From: Thermohalobaculum sp039816045
Lineage (GTDB): Bacteria > Pseudomonadota > Alphaproteobacteria > Rhodobacterales > Rhodobacteraceae
Assembly (NCBI GenBank): GCA_039816045.1
Contig: JBCBYB010000013.1
Coordinates: 49,597 to 113,596 of the forward strand
DNA length: 64,000 nt
Direction of reading: 5' to 3'
The stretch's first letter is position 1. Every line of letters starts with the position of its first letter. This document shows, piece after piece, positions 23,317 to 32,392 of the stretch. The notes under the pieces were generated by a model. That model did no database searches and was not told the origin of the DNA. It was given only the letters and a program-made list of their open reading frames with translations. Both the position numbers and the translations under genes were made by a program.

Positions 23317-24882
23317 ATGGCCCATGATGCGCTCGATCCGCATTTCCGTACTCTGATCGACGAGCACGCACCGGTGCTTCAGCTCGGCTCCGGCTTCCAG
23401 TTCACCGAAGGCCCGATCTGGCATCCGAGCGGACGCTATCTGCTGTTCTCCGATATGCCGGGCGATGTCCGCCGCCGCTGGGACGGAACCGGCGGCGTGC
23501 GCGAGGTCCTGCGCCCCTCCCACAAGGGCAACGGCATGACCTATGACCGCGATCTCAACCTGATCGTCTGCGAGCACGCGACGTCCTCGGTCTCGCGCTT
23601 TCGCCCGGACGGCACGCGCGAGGTCCTGACCGGCCATTTCGAGGGACGCGAGCTTAACTCCCCCAACGATGTCTGTGTGAGCGCAGACGGCGCCATCTGG
23701 TTCACCGACCCAACCTATGGCCGGATGCCGGGATTTGGGGTTGAGCGCCCCGTCCAGCTCGGCTTCCAAGGGGTCTACCGCCTGCCACCGGACCACACAC
23801 CCGGCGACGAGCCCGAACTGGTCTCCGAGCGGCACATGTTCACGCAGCCCAACGGGCTGTGCTTCTCGCCGGACGGGCGGCTCCTCTATGTCAACGACAC
23901 CGTTCAGACCAACATCCGGGTCTTCGAGGTTGGCGGCGGTCAGCTCTCGGGCGGGCGGATCTTCGCCAGCGGGATCGTGGACGCGATGCGCCCCGGTGTG
24001 CCGGACGGTATGAAGTGCGACGCCGAGGGGAATGTCTGGGTGACGGCGCCGGGCGGGCTCTGGGTCTATGCCCCCGACGGCCGCTTGATTGGAAAGGTTA
24101 CGATCCCCGAGCTGTCCGCCAACCTCGCCTGGGGTGGGGACGATTGGCGGACGCTCTTTGTCTGCGCGACCCACTCGGTCTATGCGGTGAAGACCAAGGT
24201 TGGCCCACGCAACGAACCCTATATGCGCAGCGATGCCGGGGCGCCGCCCAAAGCGGCCAGCGCCCAGCCCAGCGGCTTGGCGATCGACCCCGCCCGCACG
24301 GCGCTGCTCCTGCAGGATCTGCAAAACGATGTGATCATGGAGGGCGGTGCGTTCGCGGCCTCCGGCAGTCCCGCCCATGCGCGCGCCCAGAACGTGGTGG
24401 AGAATGCCCGCCGGCTTGCGGCCGCCTGCCGGGCGAAGGGGATCCGCGTCTACCATATCTGGTTCGTTTGCGAGGCTGGCCATCCGGCCATGGCGCAGAA
24501 CTGCCCGCTGTTCGAAGGGCTGGTGGGGGCCAATGCGCTGGTGCGCGGGACATGGGGCGTGCAGCCGGCGGCCTCTCTCGCACCGGAGGCCGATGACATC
24601 GTGATCGAGAAGATGACCATGAGCGCCTGGCCAAGCTCGCGCCTCGAGCGTCACCTGCGCGGCACCGGGGTCGACACCATCATCAACTGTGGGGCGTGGA
24701 CGAACATGTCCGTCGAGCATACCGCACGCACTGCCGCCGATCTCGGCTTCCGTGTGATCGTGCCGGAGGACTGCTGTTCCACCATGAACGCCGACTGGCA
24801 CCGGGCCTCGCTCGAATACGCCATGAGTCAGGTCGCCACCGTGACCAGTTCGGCCGCAGTGATTCGCGAAATTGGAATCTAG
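23317..24882 (+). CDS. SMP-30 lactonase / isochorismatase-fold fusion
   Basis: This 521-residue protein joins two enzymes. Residues 1-~305 form a SMP-30/gluconolactonase six-bladed propeller (FTEGPIWHPSGRYLLFSDMP, LNSPNDVCVSADGAIWFTDP, FTQPNGLCFSPDGRLLYVND, and the metal-site Asp in GVPDGMKCDAEGNVWVT). Residues ~320-521 form an isochorismatase-like cysteine hydrolase (ALLLQDLQND, EKMTMSAW). The usual nucleophile Cys in the TNxCVE motif is Ser (TNMSVEHTAR), so this half may be a serine variant or inactive. A lactonase followed by an amidase suits stepwise degradation of a lactone/amide compound. It precedes the TTT transporter operon. Confidence 0.83.
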   Translation: MAHDALDPHFRTLIDEHAPVLQLGSGFQFTEGPIWHPSGRYLLFSDMPGDVRRRWDGTGGVREVLRPSHKGNGMTYDRDLNLIVCEHATSSVSRFRPDGTREVLTGHFEGRELNSPNDVCVSADGAIWFTDPTYGRMPGFGVERPVQLGFQGVYRLPPDHTPGDEPELVSERHMFTQPNGLCFSPDGRLLYVNDTVQTNIRVFEVGGGQLSGGRIFASGIVDAMRPGVPDGMKCDAEGNVWVTAPGGLWVYAPDGRLIGKVTIPELSANLAWGGDDWRTLFVCATHSVYAVKTKVGPRNEPYMRSDAGAPPKAASAQPSGLAIDPARTALLLQDLQNDVIMEGGAFAASGSPAHARAQNVVENARRLAAACRAKGIRVYHIWFVCEAGHPAMAQNCPLFEGLVGANALVRGTWGVQPAASLAPEADDIVIEKMTMSAWPSSRLERHLRGTGVDTIINCGAWTNMSVEHTARTAADLGFRVIVPEDCCSTMNADWHRASLEYAMSQVATVTSSAAVIREIGI

Positions 24883-24967
24883 CGCGCGGCCCGCAAACCG
24901 CTGGCTTGTCGAATATTGCGCTGCAACATGCGATAGGCTCTTGATTATTTCAGCCGCTTGGCTAGGT

Positions 24968-24988
24968 TTTGGTATCTGGCATACCAAA
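24968..24988. promoter_or_regulatory. Operator-like inverted repeat upstream of tctC
   Basis: A perfect 8-bp inverted repeat (TTTGGTAT, 5-base spacer CTGGC, ATACCAAA) lies about 165 bases before tctC in the 270-base gap that follows the fusion gene. Its TGGTAT/ATACCA half-sites resemble binding sites of GntR- or similar family regulators. It is the best regulatory candidate for the TTT operon; the cognate regulator is not adjacent. Confidence 0.5.
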
Positions 24989-25108
24989 TGAGAAACAATG
25001 GGAAATCGGGCGTCATTCGCCTACCGGTTGTGCATCTGGGCCGTTAATGCACGCCCTGGTTCCCGCTAGCTGTTGGACGGGGCGTTAAAACGAACTAACA
25101 ACTAAGGA

Positions 25109-25128
25109 CTGATCCTAAACGGGATCAG
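25109..25128 (+). promoter_or_regulatory. 5'-leader hairpin before tctC
   Basis: A 7-bp stem (CTGATCC, 6-base loop, GGATCAG) sits 25 bases upstream of the tctC start, just before the GGGAGG ribosome site. It probably lies in the mRNA leader and may stabilise it. No riboswitch architecture was recognised in this leader. Confidence 0.35.
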
Positions 25129-25152
25129 CGAGCAACAGACGGGAGGTACAAT

Positions 25153-26127
25153 ATGAATTTCACTCGCCGCGTAATGATGGCAGCCAGCGCCGCCGTTTTC
25201 GCAGTCGCCGGGTTTGGGGCGACCGCGCAGGCCTGGGAACCGAACAAGCCCATCGATTTCGTGATCATGGCCGGCAAAGGCGGGGGCGCCGACAAGATGG
25301 CCCGTCTGATGCAGGCCATCGTTGAAGAGAGCAACCTGTCGCCGAAGCCGCTGGTTCCGGTGAACAAGCCGGGTGGCTCGGGTGCCGAGGCACTTGTGCA
25401 CCTCAACAAAGCGCGTGACCCCGACCACACGATCATGGTGACGCTGAACTCGTTCTTCACCACCCCGCTGCGTCAGCCGGGTCTTGGTGTGGACATCATG
25501 ACCTTCGCACCCGTGGGCCGTATGGCTGAGGACACCTTCCTCCTCTGGGTCCACAAGGACGAGGGCATCACCACCTTTGACGAGTTCATCGCCGTTGCGA
25601 CCGAGCGTGGCTCTGACTGGGTCATGGGCGGCACCGGCAAGAACTCCGAAGACAACATCATCACCGACTTCCTGAACAACAACTACGGCCTGTCCATCAA
25701 GTACATCCCGTACAAAGGTGGCGGCGCTGTTGCGAAGGACCTGGCCGGCCGGCAGATCACCAGCTCGGTGAACAACCCGTCCGAGGCTCTGGGCTTCTAC
25801 GAGTCGGGCGACGTGGTTCCGCTGGTGGCCTTCACGGATGAGCGTCTGCCGCTCTTCCCGGATGTGCCGACGCTGAAGGAACTGGGCGGCGACTTCGCCT
25901 ACACCATGCAGCGCTCGGTCGTGGGTGCGCCTGGCATGTCGGCTGACGCCTTGGCCTTCTACAACACGCTTTTCCAGAACGTCTACGACAGCGAAAAGTG
26001 GCAGAAGTACAAGTCGAGCAAATCGCTGCTTGGCGCCAAGATCCAGGGCGATGAGCTGAAAGACTACTGGTCGTCGCAGCGCGACCGCCATGAGACCATC
26101 CTGAAGGCATCGGGCGCGATCAACTGA
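25153..26127 (+). CDS. tctC: TTT transporter substrate-binding protein TctC
   Basis: This 324-residue periplasmic binding protein of the tripartite tricarboxylate transporter (Bug) family has a Sec signal peptide (AASAAVFAVAGFGATAQA) and the family start WEPNKPIDFVIMAGKGGGAD. Internal Bug features include YIPYKGGGAVAKDLAGRQI and the FPDVPTLKELG block. Codon use is noticeably more biased than in its neighbours, consistent with high expression. It delivers a carboxylate or other organic ligand to TctAB encoded next. Confidence 0.92.
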   Translation: MNFTRRVMMAASAAVFAVAGFGATAQAWEPNKPIDFVIMAGKGGGADKMARLMQAIVEESNLSPKPLVPVNKPGGSGAEALVHLNKARDPDHTIMVTLNSFFTTPLRQPGLGVDIMTFAPVGRMAEDTFLLWVHKDEGITTFDEFIAVATERGSDWVMGGTGKNSEDNIITDFLNNNYGLSIKYIPYKGGGAVAKDLAGRQITSSVNNPSEALGFYESGDVVPLVAFTDERLPLFPDVPTLKELGGDFAYTMQRSVVGAPGMSADALAFYNTLFQNVYDSEKWQKYKSSKSLLGAKIQGDELKDYWSSQRDRHETILKASGAIN

Positions 26128-26156
26128 TCGCGGCTGTCCAGAAGGGACGCTGAGCC

Positions 26157-26678
26157 ATGCGGATCGCAGAGCTTGTAACAGCGATCGTCCTCGGGGTGAT
26201 GTCTGTCTACATTATGTGGAAGAGCGGTCTGTCCGAGTGGCATGACGGCTGGGGCGAACCGATCCGCTATATCGAAGGAGAGGGGCCGGGCAGCGGCTGG
26301 TGGCCCTTCTACCTCGCAGGCGCGATGCTGCTGTGTTGTGTCTGGGTAATCGTCAACTGGGTGCGGCGGGCCTCCCCGCCGTCCCGCTCCACGGCCGTCT
26401 ATCTCGACCGTTTCGGCCTCCTGATGCTGCTGAAGGTCGGCGGGGGCGTGATCGGCTTCGTGGCGCTGGTGGACATCATCGGCATGTACGGGGCGATGAG
26501 TGTCTTCCTGCTCTACTATGTGTGGATCCTGGGGCGTCACAGTCTCAAGCTCGCACTGGCGATCGCGCTCGGAGCGCCGGTTGTGACCTTCTTCTTCTTC
26601 GATGTGGCGATGCGGATCGTGCTGCCCAAAGGCTATCTCGAGCCGCTGTTCATCCCACTCTACGACATCTTCCTCTGA
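26157..26678 (+). CDS. tctB: TTT transporter small permease TctB
   Basis: This 173-residue membrane protein has about four hydrophobic segments and the TctB pattern of an N-terminal helix followed by GEGPGSGWWPFYLAGAML. It is the small integral-membrane subunit between tctC and tctA. Spacing (29 bases from tctC, 68 to tctA) and strand agree with one operon. Confidence 0.88.
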   Translation: MRIAELVTAIVLGVMSVYIMWKSGLSEWHDGWGEPIRYIEGEGPGSGWWPFYLAGAMLLCCVWVIVNWVRRASPPSRSTAVYLDRFGLLMLLKVGGGVIGFVALVDIIGMYGAMSVFLLYYVWILGRHSLKLALAIALGAPVVTFFFFDVAMRIVLPKGYLEPLFIPLYDIFL

Positions 26679-26746
26679 CGGGGCGCAGTCCCGCAGACCA
26701 GCACTGATCGAGGGCCGCAGAAGGCTCCGGACGAGGGAGGACTATC

Positions 26747-28291
26747 ATGGACGTGTTGCCATTGCTGTTCGACGGGATCGCCACGGCGCTCTCACCGGCA
26801 ATCCTCGGACTGACGTTCCTCGGGGTGGTGATCGGGCTCTTCGTCGGCGCGATGCCAGGGCTCGGCTCGGTCAATGGGGTCGCGATCCTGCTGCCGGCGA
26901 CCTTCCTGATCCAACAGTCCTTCTCCGATCCCAACGACGGAACGGCGGCGGCGATGATCTTCCTCGCCGCGATCTATTACGGCGCGATGTATGGCGGCGC
27001 GATCAGCTCGATCACCCTCGGCATCCCCGGCGCCTCGACCGCGGTGGCGACCACCTTCGACGGGCGCCCGCTGGCGCTGAAGGGCGACGCGAACCAGGCG
27101 CTGGTGACGGCCGCCATCGCAAGCTTTATCGGTGGGAGCATCGCCAACATCTTCTTCACCGGATTTGCGCCGCCGCTCGCCTCGGTTGCGCTGTCCTTCG
27201 GCCCACCCGAGATCTTCGCGCTGATGCTCCTGGCCTTTGCAACGTTCGTGGGGCTCGGCGGTGACGACATCCCCAAGACGATCTTCTCGATCTGCTTCGG
27301 GCTCACAATGGCCGCGGTCGGCTTCGACCAGATCTCCGGCGAGCCGCGTCTGATCTTCTTCGACATCATCGGCTTCATGCACGGGATCAACTTCCTGGTG
27401 CTGGCGATCGGGGTCTACGGCATCGGCGAGATGCTGTGGACGATCTACACGACCCGCGACGACATCACGATGACGGATGCGAAGATCAGCTTCTCCGGTG
27501 TGATGCGCGCGACGGGGCGGACCTTCACCCGTGGCTGGAAAGGCATGGGGATCGGCTCGGGCCTCGGCTTCTTCGTCGGCATCTTGCCAGCGGCAGGCGC
27601 GACGCCGGGCTCGCTGATGTCCTATGGCATCGCCAAGATGACCGCCCGCAACCCGGAGGAGTACGGCAAGGGCTCCATCGACGGGGTCGCAGCGCCGGAG
27701 GCTGCGAACAACTCCGCCTCGACCGGGGCCATGTTGCCGATGCTGACGCTGGGCATACCCGGCAGCCCGACCACGGCGGTGCTGCTCGGCGGTATGGTGA
27801 TCTGGGGGCTGACGCCCGGCCCGCGGCTCTTCACCGACCAGCCGGAGTTCGTCTGGCCGCTGATCGGGTCATTCTATGTGGCCAACCTGATCTCGCTGAT
27901 CGTGAACCTTTGCTTCATCCCGCTCTTTCTGTGGATGCTGCGGATGCCGTTCACGATCCTTGCGCCAATCATCTTCACGCTCTCCATCGTGGGTGGCTTT
28001 GCCGCCACACAGGACATGCACGACGTCTGGCTGATGGTGTTCTTCGGCCTCGGCGCCTTCTTCCTGCGGATCCTGGATTACCCGCTCGCACCAGCGGTGC
28101 TGGCGATCGTGCTCGGGCCCATCGCAGAGCCGACCTTGCGCCAGTCCCTGCTGCTGTCCGATGGCGATCCGATGATCTTCGTCGAGCGTCCAATAGCGGG
28201 CCCGATCACGGTGATTGCGGTCATCCTCATCCTGTTGCCGGTCATAAAGTTCTTCTGGTCAAAGCGCCGTGGCAAGGAAACAACAGCCTGA
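26747..28291 (+). CDS. tctA: TTT transporter large permease TctA
   Basis: This 514-residue permease has about 11-12 hydrophobic helices. It contains the family signature regions VIGLFVGAMPGLGSVNG near the N-terminus and VGILPAAGATPGSLMSYGIA in the middle, plus ASTGAMLPMLTLGIPGSPTT. It forms the transport channel with TctB, driven by ion gradients. A GAGGGAGG ribosome site precedes the ATG. Confidence 0.93.
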   Translation: MDVLPLLFDGIATALSPAILGLTFLGVVIGLFVGAMPGLGSVNGVAILLPATFLIQQSFSDPNDGTAAAMIFLAAIYYGAMYGGAISSITLGIPGASTAVATTFDGRPLALKGDANQALVTAAIASFIGGSIANIFFTGFAPPLASVALSFGPPEIFALMLLAFATFVGLGGDDIPKTIFSICFGLTMAAVGFDQISGEPRLIFFDIIGFMHGINFLVLAIGVYGIGEMLWTIYTTRDDITMTDAKISFSGVMRATGRTFTRGWKGMGIGSGLGFFVGILPAAGATPGSLMSYGIAKMTARNPEEYGKGSIDGVAAPEAANNSASTGAMLPMLTLGIPGSPTTAVLLGGMVIWGLTPGPRLFTDQPEFVWPLIGSFYVANLISLIVNLCFIPLFLWMLRMPFTILAPIIFTLSIVGGFAATQDMHDVWLMVFFGLGAFFLRILDYPLAPAVLAIVLGPIAEPTLRQSLLLSDGDPMIFVERPIAGPITVIAVILILLPVIKFFWSKRRGKETTA

Positions 28292-28328
28292 CGCCCCAGA
28301 ACAACGCAGTCTTATGACATGGTTGTGA

Positions 28329-28378
28329 GGAGCCTGTGAGGCTCCCACCTCTGAATTGTCGACAAATCGTTCAGAGGT
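28329..28378. repeat. Two adjacent inverted repeats before the lipoprotein gene
   Basis: The first is a 7-bp stem with a 3-base loop (GGAGCCT/AGGCTCC, 28329-28345). The second is a 9-bp stem (ACCTCTGAA at 28347, TTCAGAGGT at 28370) whose loop holds the palindrome TTGTCGACAA. Neither is followed by a T-run, so they are not typical terminators. They lie immediately upstream of the small lipoprotein start and may be operator or leader structures. Confidence 0.4.
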
Positions 28379-28384
28379 CCCCAA

Positions 28385-28579
28385 ATGCGAATGACGAAAC
28401 TCACGACCCGGCTCGGCGCCGGGCTGCTGGTGGCGGCTGCTCTCGCGGGATGTTCCGGCATGATGGAGGCACGACCGGTCTGCACAACCTCCCATGACGG
28501 CGGCGGCAACCGGTTGACCCCGATGGCCCAGTGCGAGGTCGGCGGCGGCAGGATCGCGAACCCGGGCCGCAACCGCTAG
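28385..28579 (+). CDS. Small lipoprotein
   Basis: This is a 64-residue open frame with a classic lipoprotein signal: basic start, hydrophobic core and lipobox LAGC (Cys about residue 22). The mature peptide is about 43 residues, with two further Cys and many Gly. It has no recognisable domain. The reading frame, lipobox and position after a palindromic leader support a real gene, although the ribosome site is weak. Confidence 0.6.
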   Translation: MRMTKLTTRLGAGLLVAAALAGCSGMMEARPVCTTSHDGGGNRLTPMAQCEVGGGRIANPGRNR

Positions 28580-28655
28580 ACCCCGGACCCCACACCAACG
28601 GCCTGCGCTGGGATGTCACAATCGACGGCGCAGGCCCTTGCCCCATGTGTACGGT

Positions 28656-29012
28656 ATGTCCGACCAACCGACCTGCGATGTGATCTACAACGGCGACTGT
28701 CCCGTCTGCCGCGCCGGGATCGAGGCGATGCGGGGCGAGGCCCGCTATACCGACATCGTGGAGACCCCAGAGATCCTCCGCGAGCACGGGCTCACCGAGC
28801 GCGACGTGCAATACCGGCTGCATGTGCTAACCCCCGAGGGAAGGCTGGTTCGCGGGATCGATGCCGCCGCGCTCACCATGCAGGCGAGCCCCCACTGGCG
28901 CTGGCTCGGACGGCTTGCGGCGACGCCGCTCCTGCGTCCCGTCGGATGGCTCGCCTACGAGGCGCTGGCGGCCATCCTCTTTCGCTGGAACCGGTGGCGC
29001 GGCAATTTCTGA
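28656..29012 (+). CDS. DCC-family (DUF393) thiol-disulfide protein
   Basis: This protein of about 118 residues has the DUF393 hallmark near the start, VIYNGDCPVCRAGIEAM, which carries the DxxCxxC-like motif. It continues with the usual helical region and a C-terminal LRPVGWLAYEALA segment. Proteins of this family are thought to be thiol-disulfide oxidoreductases; the precise partner is unknown. The ATG at 28656 is preferred over an in-frame TTG at 28638. It converges on the formate dehydrogenase gene with only 15 bases between stops. Confidence 0.78.
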   Translation: MSDQPTCDVIYNGDCPVCRAGIEAMRGEARYTDIVETPEILREHGLTERDVQYRLHVLTPEGRLVRGIDAAALTMQASPHWRWLGRLAATPLLRPVGWLAYEALAAILFRWNRWRGNF

Positions 29013-29027
29013 CCGCGCCCGCGCCGA

Positions 29028-31823
29028 TCACTCCGCCGCGATCTCCGGCTCTTCGACCCGCGCCACCCGGCAGGCGGAGAACTTGAACTCCGGGATCTTG
29101 CCGTAAGGGTCGAGCTGCGGGTTCGTGAGCGTGTTCGCCGCCGCCTCCACATAGGCGAACGGGATGAACACCATGTCCTCGGCCACGGCCCTATCGGCAC
29201 GCGCCGCGATCCGGATCTCGCCGCGCCGGGTTGCCACCGCGATCTGGTCGCCGGGAGCCACACCGAGCCGACGCAACGTCTTCGGATGCAGCGAGGCATG
29301 CGCCTCGGGCTCGGCCCAATCGAGCACCTCCGCGCGGCGCGTCATGCTGCCGGTGTGCCAATGCTCGAGCTGCCGACCCGTGGTGAGGATCATCGGATAC
29401 TCCGCATCCGGCGTCTCGGCCGGCGGGGTCACATGCGCCGGCGTGAACTTGGCGCGCCCACCCGCCCGCGGGAAGCCGTCGCCGAACACCACGGGCTGAC
29501 CCGGATCGTCGGGGCTGAGGCTCGGATAGGTCACCGCGCCCTCTGCCTCGAGCCGGCCCCAGGAGATGTTCTTGAGGCTCTGCATCGACATCTTCATCTC
29601 GCCGAAGACCTCGGAGGGGTGCTGGTAGTCCCATTTCAGACCCAGCCGCTTGGCCAGCTCGTTGATGATCCACCAGTCTTCCTTGGCCTCACCCGGCGCC
29701 TCGACGGCCTTACGCCCCATCTGCACCTGGCGGTTGGTGTTGGTGACCGTGCCCGTCTTCTCCGGCCAAGCGCTCGCCGGCAGGATCACATCGGCGAAGT
29801 TCGCCGTCTCGGTCAGGAAGATGTCCTGCACCACGAGGTGATCGAGATGGCTCAGCGCCTCGCGCGCATGGTCCACATCCGGGTCCGACATCGCCGGGTT
29901 CTCGCCGAGGATGTACATGCCGCGGATCTGACCGCGATACATGGCATCGACCATCTCGACGACTGTGAGGCCCGGCTCGTCGGGGATCTCAGTGCCCCAG
30001 ATGCCGCGGAAGAGCTCGCGCACGCTCTCGGATTTCACCGTCTGATAGTCCGGCAGAACCATCGGGATGAGGCCCGCATCCGAGGCGCCCTGCACGTTGT
30101 TCTGGCCGCGCAGCGGGTGCAGCCCCGCCCCCGGCCGACCGACGTGACCCGTCAGCAGCGCAAGGCTGATCAGGCAGCGCGCGTTGTCGGTGCCGTGTAC
30201 GTGCTGGCTGACCCCCATGCCCCAGAAGATCATGCCGGCCTTGGCCCCCGCGAAGGTCCGTGCGACCGTGCGCAGGGTCTCGGCGTCGATGCCGCAATGC
30301 TCGGCCATCTTCTCGGGCGTGAACCCCTTCAGATGCTCGCGGAGCTGGAAGAAGCCCTCGGTGAAGCCCTCCACATAGTTGCGGTCATAGAGCTTCTCCT
30401 CGACGATCACGTGCATGATCGCGTTCAGCATCGCGACATCGGTGCCCGGGCGGAACTGGAGCATATGCGTTGCGTGGCGCTTCAGCCCCTGGCCGCGGGG
30501 ATCCATCACGATAAGCTCGCCGCCGCGTTTGACGAACTGCTTGAAATAGGTCGCGGCGACGGGGTGGTTCTCGGTCGGGTTCGAACCGATGACGATGGCG
30601 ACGTCCGCGTTCTCGATCTCGTTGAAAGTGGCCGTGACCGCGCCCGAGCCGACATTCTCCATCAGTGCCGCCACCGAGGAGGCGTGGCAGAGCCGGGTGC
30701 AGTGGTCGACATTGTTGTGGTGGAAGGCGGTGCGGATCAGCTTCTGGAAGAGATAGGCCTCCTCGTTCGAGCATTTGGCCGAACCGAAGCCCGCCACCGA
30801 GCGCCCGCCGAAGAAGCCGCGCAGGCGCACCAGCCCGCCGGCGGCGGCATCCAGCGCCTCCTCCCAGGTCGCCTCGCGGAAATGGGTCCAGGAGTTCGAG
30901 GGGTCCACGTTCAACCCTTTGGCCGGCGCGTCCGGTTTGCGGATCAGCGGCTTGGTGAGCCGGTGCGCGTGGTGGATGTAGTCGAAGCCAAAGCGGCCCT
31001 TCACACACAGGCGGTTCTCGTTCGCGGGCCCGTCCGAGCCTTCGACGTATTTGATCTTTTCGTCCTTGATCTTGAACTTGAGCTGGCAGCCGACGCCGCA
31101 GAATGGGCAGACACTGTCGACGCAGCGGTCGAAGTCCTTGGCATCGCCCTTCTGCTCTTCGTCCACCACCGTTGCGGGCATCAGCGCCCCGGTCGGGCAG
31201 GCCTGGACGCACTCGCCGCAGGCCACGCAGGTCGAGCCCCCCATCGGGTCGTCCATGTCGAACACGATCTTCGAGCCCGCGCCCCGCATCGCCATGCCGA
31301 TCACGTCGTTGACCTGCACCTCGCGGCAGGCCCGCACACAGAGATTGCAGCTGATGCAGGCATCGAGGTTCACCTTCATGGCGATGTGGCTGTCGTCGAG
31401 CAGCGGCACTTGCTCGGGCGCCTTGGCGGGAAAGCGGCTCTCGGTGACGCCCTGCGCATCGGCCATATCCCACAGATGGGAGGAGCGGTCATGGGCCTCC
31501 TCGCGCGCCGGCTGGTCAGCCACCAGCAGCTCCATCACCATTTTCCGCGCGTTCTCGGGCCGGCTGCCGGAGGCGTTGACCACCATACCCTCGGTCGGGG
31601 TCCGGATGCAGGAGGCGGCCAGCGTGCGCTCGCCCTCGATCTCGACCATGCAGGCGCGGCAGTTGCCGTCCGAGCGGTATCCCGGCGTGTCCTTGTGGCA
31701 GAGATGGGGGATCGTCGTGCCCATCCGCTTGGCGACCTGCCAGATGGTCTCTCCCGGCTCGGCGCTGACCTCACGCCCGTCGAGGGTGAATGTGATCGGC
31801 TTGATTTTCGATCCGTCTGGCAT
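29028..31823 (-). CDS. fdsA: NAD-dependent formate dehydrogenase alpha subunit
   Basis: This 931-residue Mo/W-bis-MGD catalytic subunit oxidises formate to CO2. The N-terminus is a 2Fe-2S ferredoxin domain (Cys42, 55, 58, 72). Two 4Fe-4S motifs follow (CISCNLCVRAC at 156-166, CVACGECVQACP at 199-210), then the CPFCGVGC cluster motif (239-246) and the Mo-binding domains. The Mo ligand is Cys379 (RLCHASS); no selenocysteine is needed. A C-terminal dinucleotide-binding region closes the protein. It lies 10 bases downstream of the GNAT gene, whose end carries its AAGGAG ribosome site. No fdsC or fdsD follows; the next gene is convergent. Confidence 0.95.
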   Translation of the reverse strand: MPDGSKIKPITFTLDGREVSAEPGETIWQVAKRMGTTIPHLCHKDTPGYRSDGNCRACMVEIEGERTLAASCIRTPTEGMVVNASGSRPENARKMVMELLVADQPAREEAHDRSSHLWDMADAQGVTESRFPAKAPEQVPLLDDSHIAMKVNLDACISCNLCVRACREVQVNDVIGMAMRGAGSKIVFDMDDPMGGSTCVACGECVQACPTGALMPATVVDEEQKGDAKDFDRCVDSVCPFCGVGCQLKFKIKDEKIKYVEGSDGPANENRLCVKGRFGFDYIHHAHRLTKPLIRKPDAPAKGLNVDPSNSWTHFREATWEEALDAAAGGLVRLRGFFGGRSVAGFGSAKCSNEEAYLFQKLIRTAFHHNNVDHCTRLCHASSVAALMENVGSGAVTATFNEIENADVAIVIGSNPTENHPVAATYFKQFVKRGGELIVMDPRGQGLKRHATHMLQFRPGTDVAMLNAIMHVIVEEKLYDRNYVEGFTEGFFQLREHLKGFTPEKMAEHCGIDAETLRTVARTFAGAKAGMIFWGMGVSQHVHGTDNARCLISLALLTGHVGRPGAGLHPLRGQNNVQGASDAGLIPMVLPDYQTVKSESVRELFRGIWGTEIPDEPGLTVVEMVDAMYRGQIRGMYILGENPAMSDPDVDHAREALSHLDHLVVQDIFLTETANFADVILPASAWPEKTGTVTNTNRQVQMGRKAVEAPGEAKEDWWIINELAKRLGLKWDYQHPSEVFGEMKMSMQSLKNISWGRLEAEGAVTYPSLSPDDPGQPVVFGDGFPRAGGRAKFTPAHVTPPAETPDAEYPMILTTGRQLEHWHTGSMTRRAEVLDWAEPEAHASLHPKTLRRLGVAPGDQIAVATRRGEIRIAARADRAVAEDMVFIPFAYVEAAANTLTNPQLDPYGKIPEFKFSACRVARVEEPEIAAE

Positions 31824-31833
31824 GGCAGGCTCC

Positions 31834-32289
31834 TTAGGAAGCGGCTTGGTAACGGAGGAGGACCTTGTCGGTCATGCAGCCGCCCAGGCTCTCATAGAGC
31901 CCGATGGCGGCCGTGTTGGTACGGTCGGTGGCGATGTCCACGCGCTCGCCGTCGGTCATGCGGGCACGGGCGAGGAAGGCTTGCATCAGCGCGGTGCCGA
32001 CACCTTTGCCGCGTGCGGCCTTGGCGACGTAGACTTCCTTGACCCACCAGGCAAAGCGCATCCGCGTGCCGGGCCAGGTCCGCACGGCGGTCAGGAAACC
32101 CGCGAGGGTTCTATCCTCCGCGGGCGCCACCAGGAGAGTGGTGTCGTGCAAGCGCGCCAGTGCATGGTCGACCTGCTCGGCGACTTCCTCCGGCCCGATG
32201 GCCTCGGCACCGTCGTAATGCGCTTCCATCTCGGCGCATATCGCGATCAGCGCCGCACGGTCGGCAGGAATGTAGTCGCGGACCTCCAT
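31834..32289 (-). CDS. GNAT-family N-acetyltransferase
   Basis: This 151-residue acetyltransferase shows the GNAT start MEVRDYIPADRAALIAICAE and an acetyl-CoA loop ARGKGVGTALMQAF, followed by IGLYESLGG at the C-terminus. The ATG at 32289 is chosen because the domain begins there; longer in-frame starts would add unrelated sequence. The acceptor is unknown. It sits between the two subunit genes of formate dehydrogenase and is tightly linked to fdsA, so it is probably co-transcribed with it. Confidence 0.82.
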   Translation of the reverse strand: MEVRDYIPADRAALIAICAEMEAHYDGAEAIGPEEVAEQVDHALARLHDTTLLVAPAEDRTLAGFLTAVRTWPGTRMRFAWWVKEVYVAKAARGKGVGTALMQAFLARARMTDGERVDIATDRTNTAAIGLYESLGGCMTDKVLLRYQAAS

Positions 32290-32392
32290 CCTCAGATCAC
32301 TCCTCGGAGGATGGCCGTGGGCGCGCATACCGTATCGCCGCGACTGGGCGTCGAGGGAGCCGCCGAGACCATGGCTGTGCCCGAGACGCGTG

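Noticed and set aside
28329..28378. Rho-independent terminator for tctA
   Set aside because: Stems are present but lack a T-tract, and they abut the lipoprotein start; I listed them as inverted repeats only.
30660..30720. Selenocysteine codon in formate dehydrogenase
   Set aside because: The Mo-ligand position is a Cys codon in RLCHASS; no in-frame TGA occurs there.
29286..32042. A 918-residue plus-strand frame opposite fdsA
   Set aside because: The minus-strand frame has all formate dehydrogenase motifs. The plus-strand frame has none and is a composition shadow.
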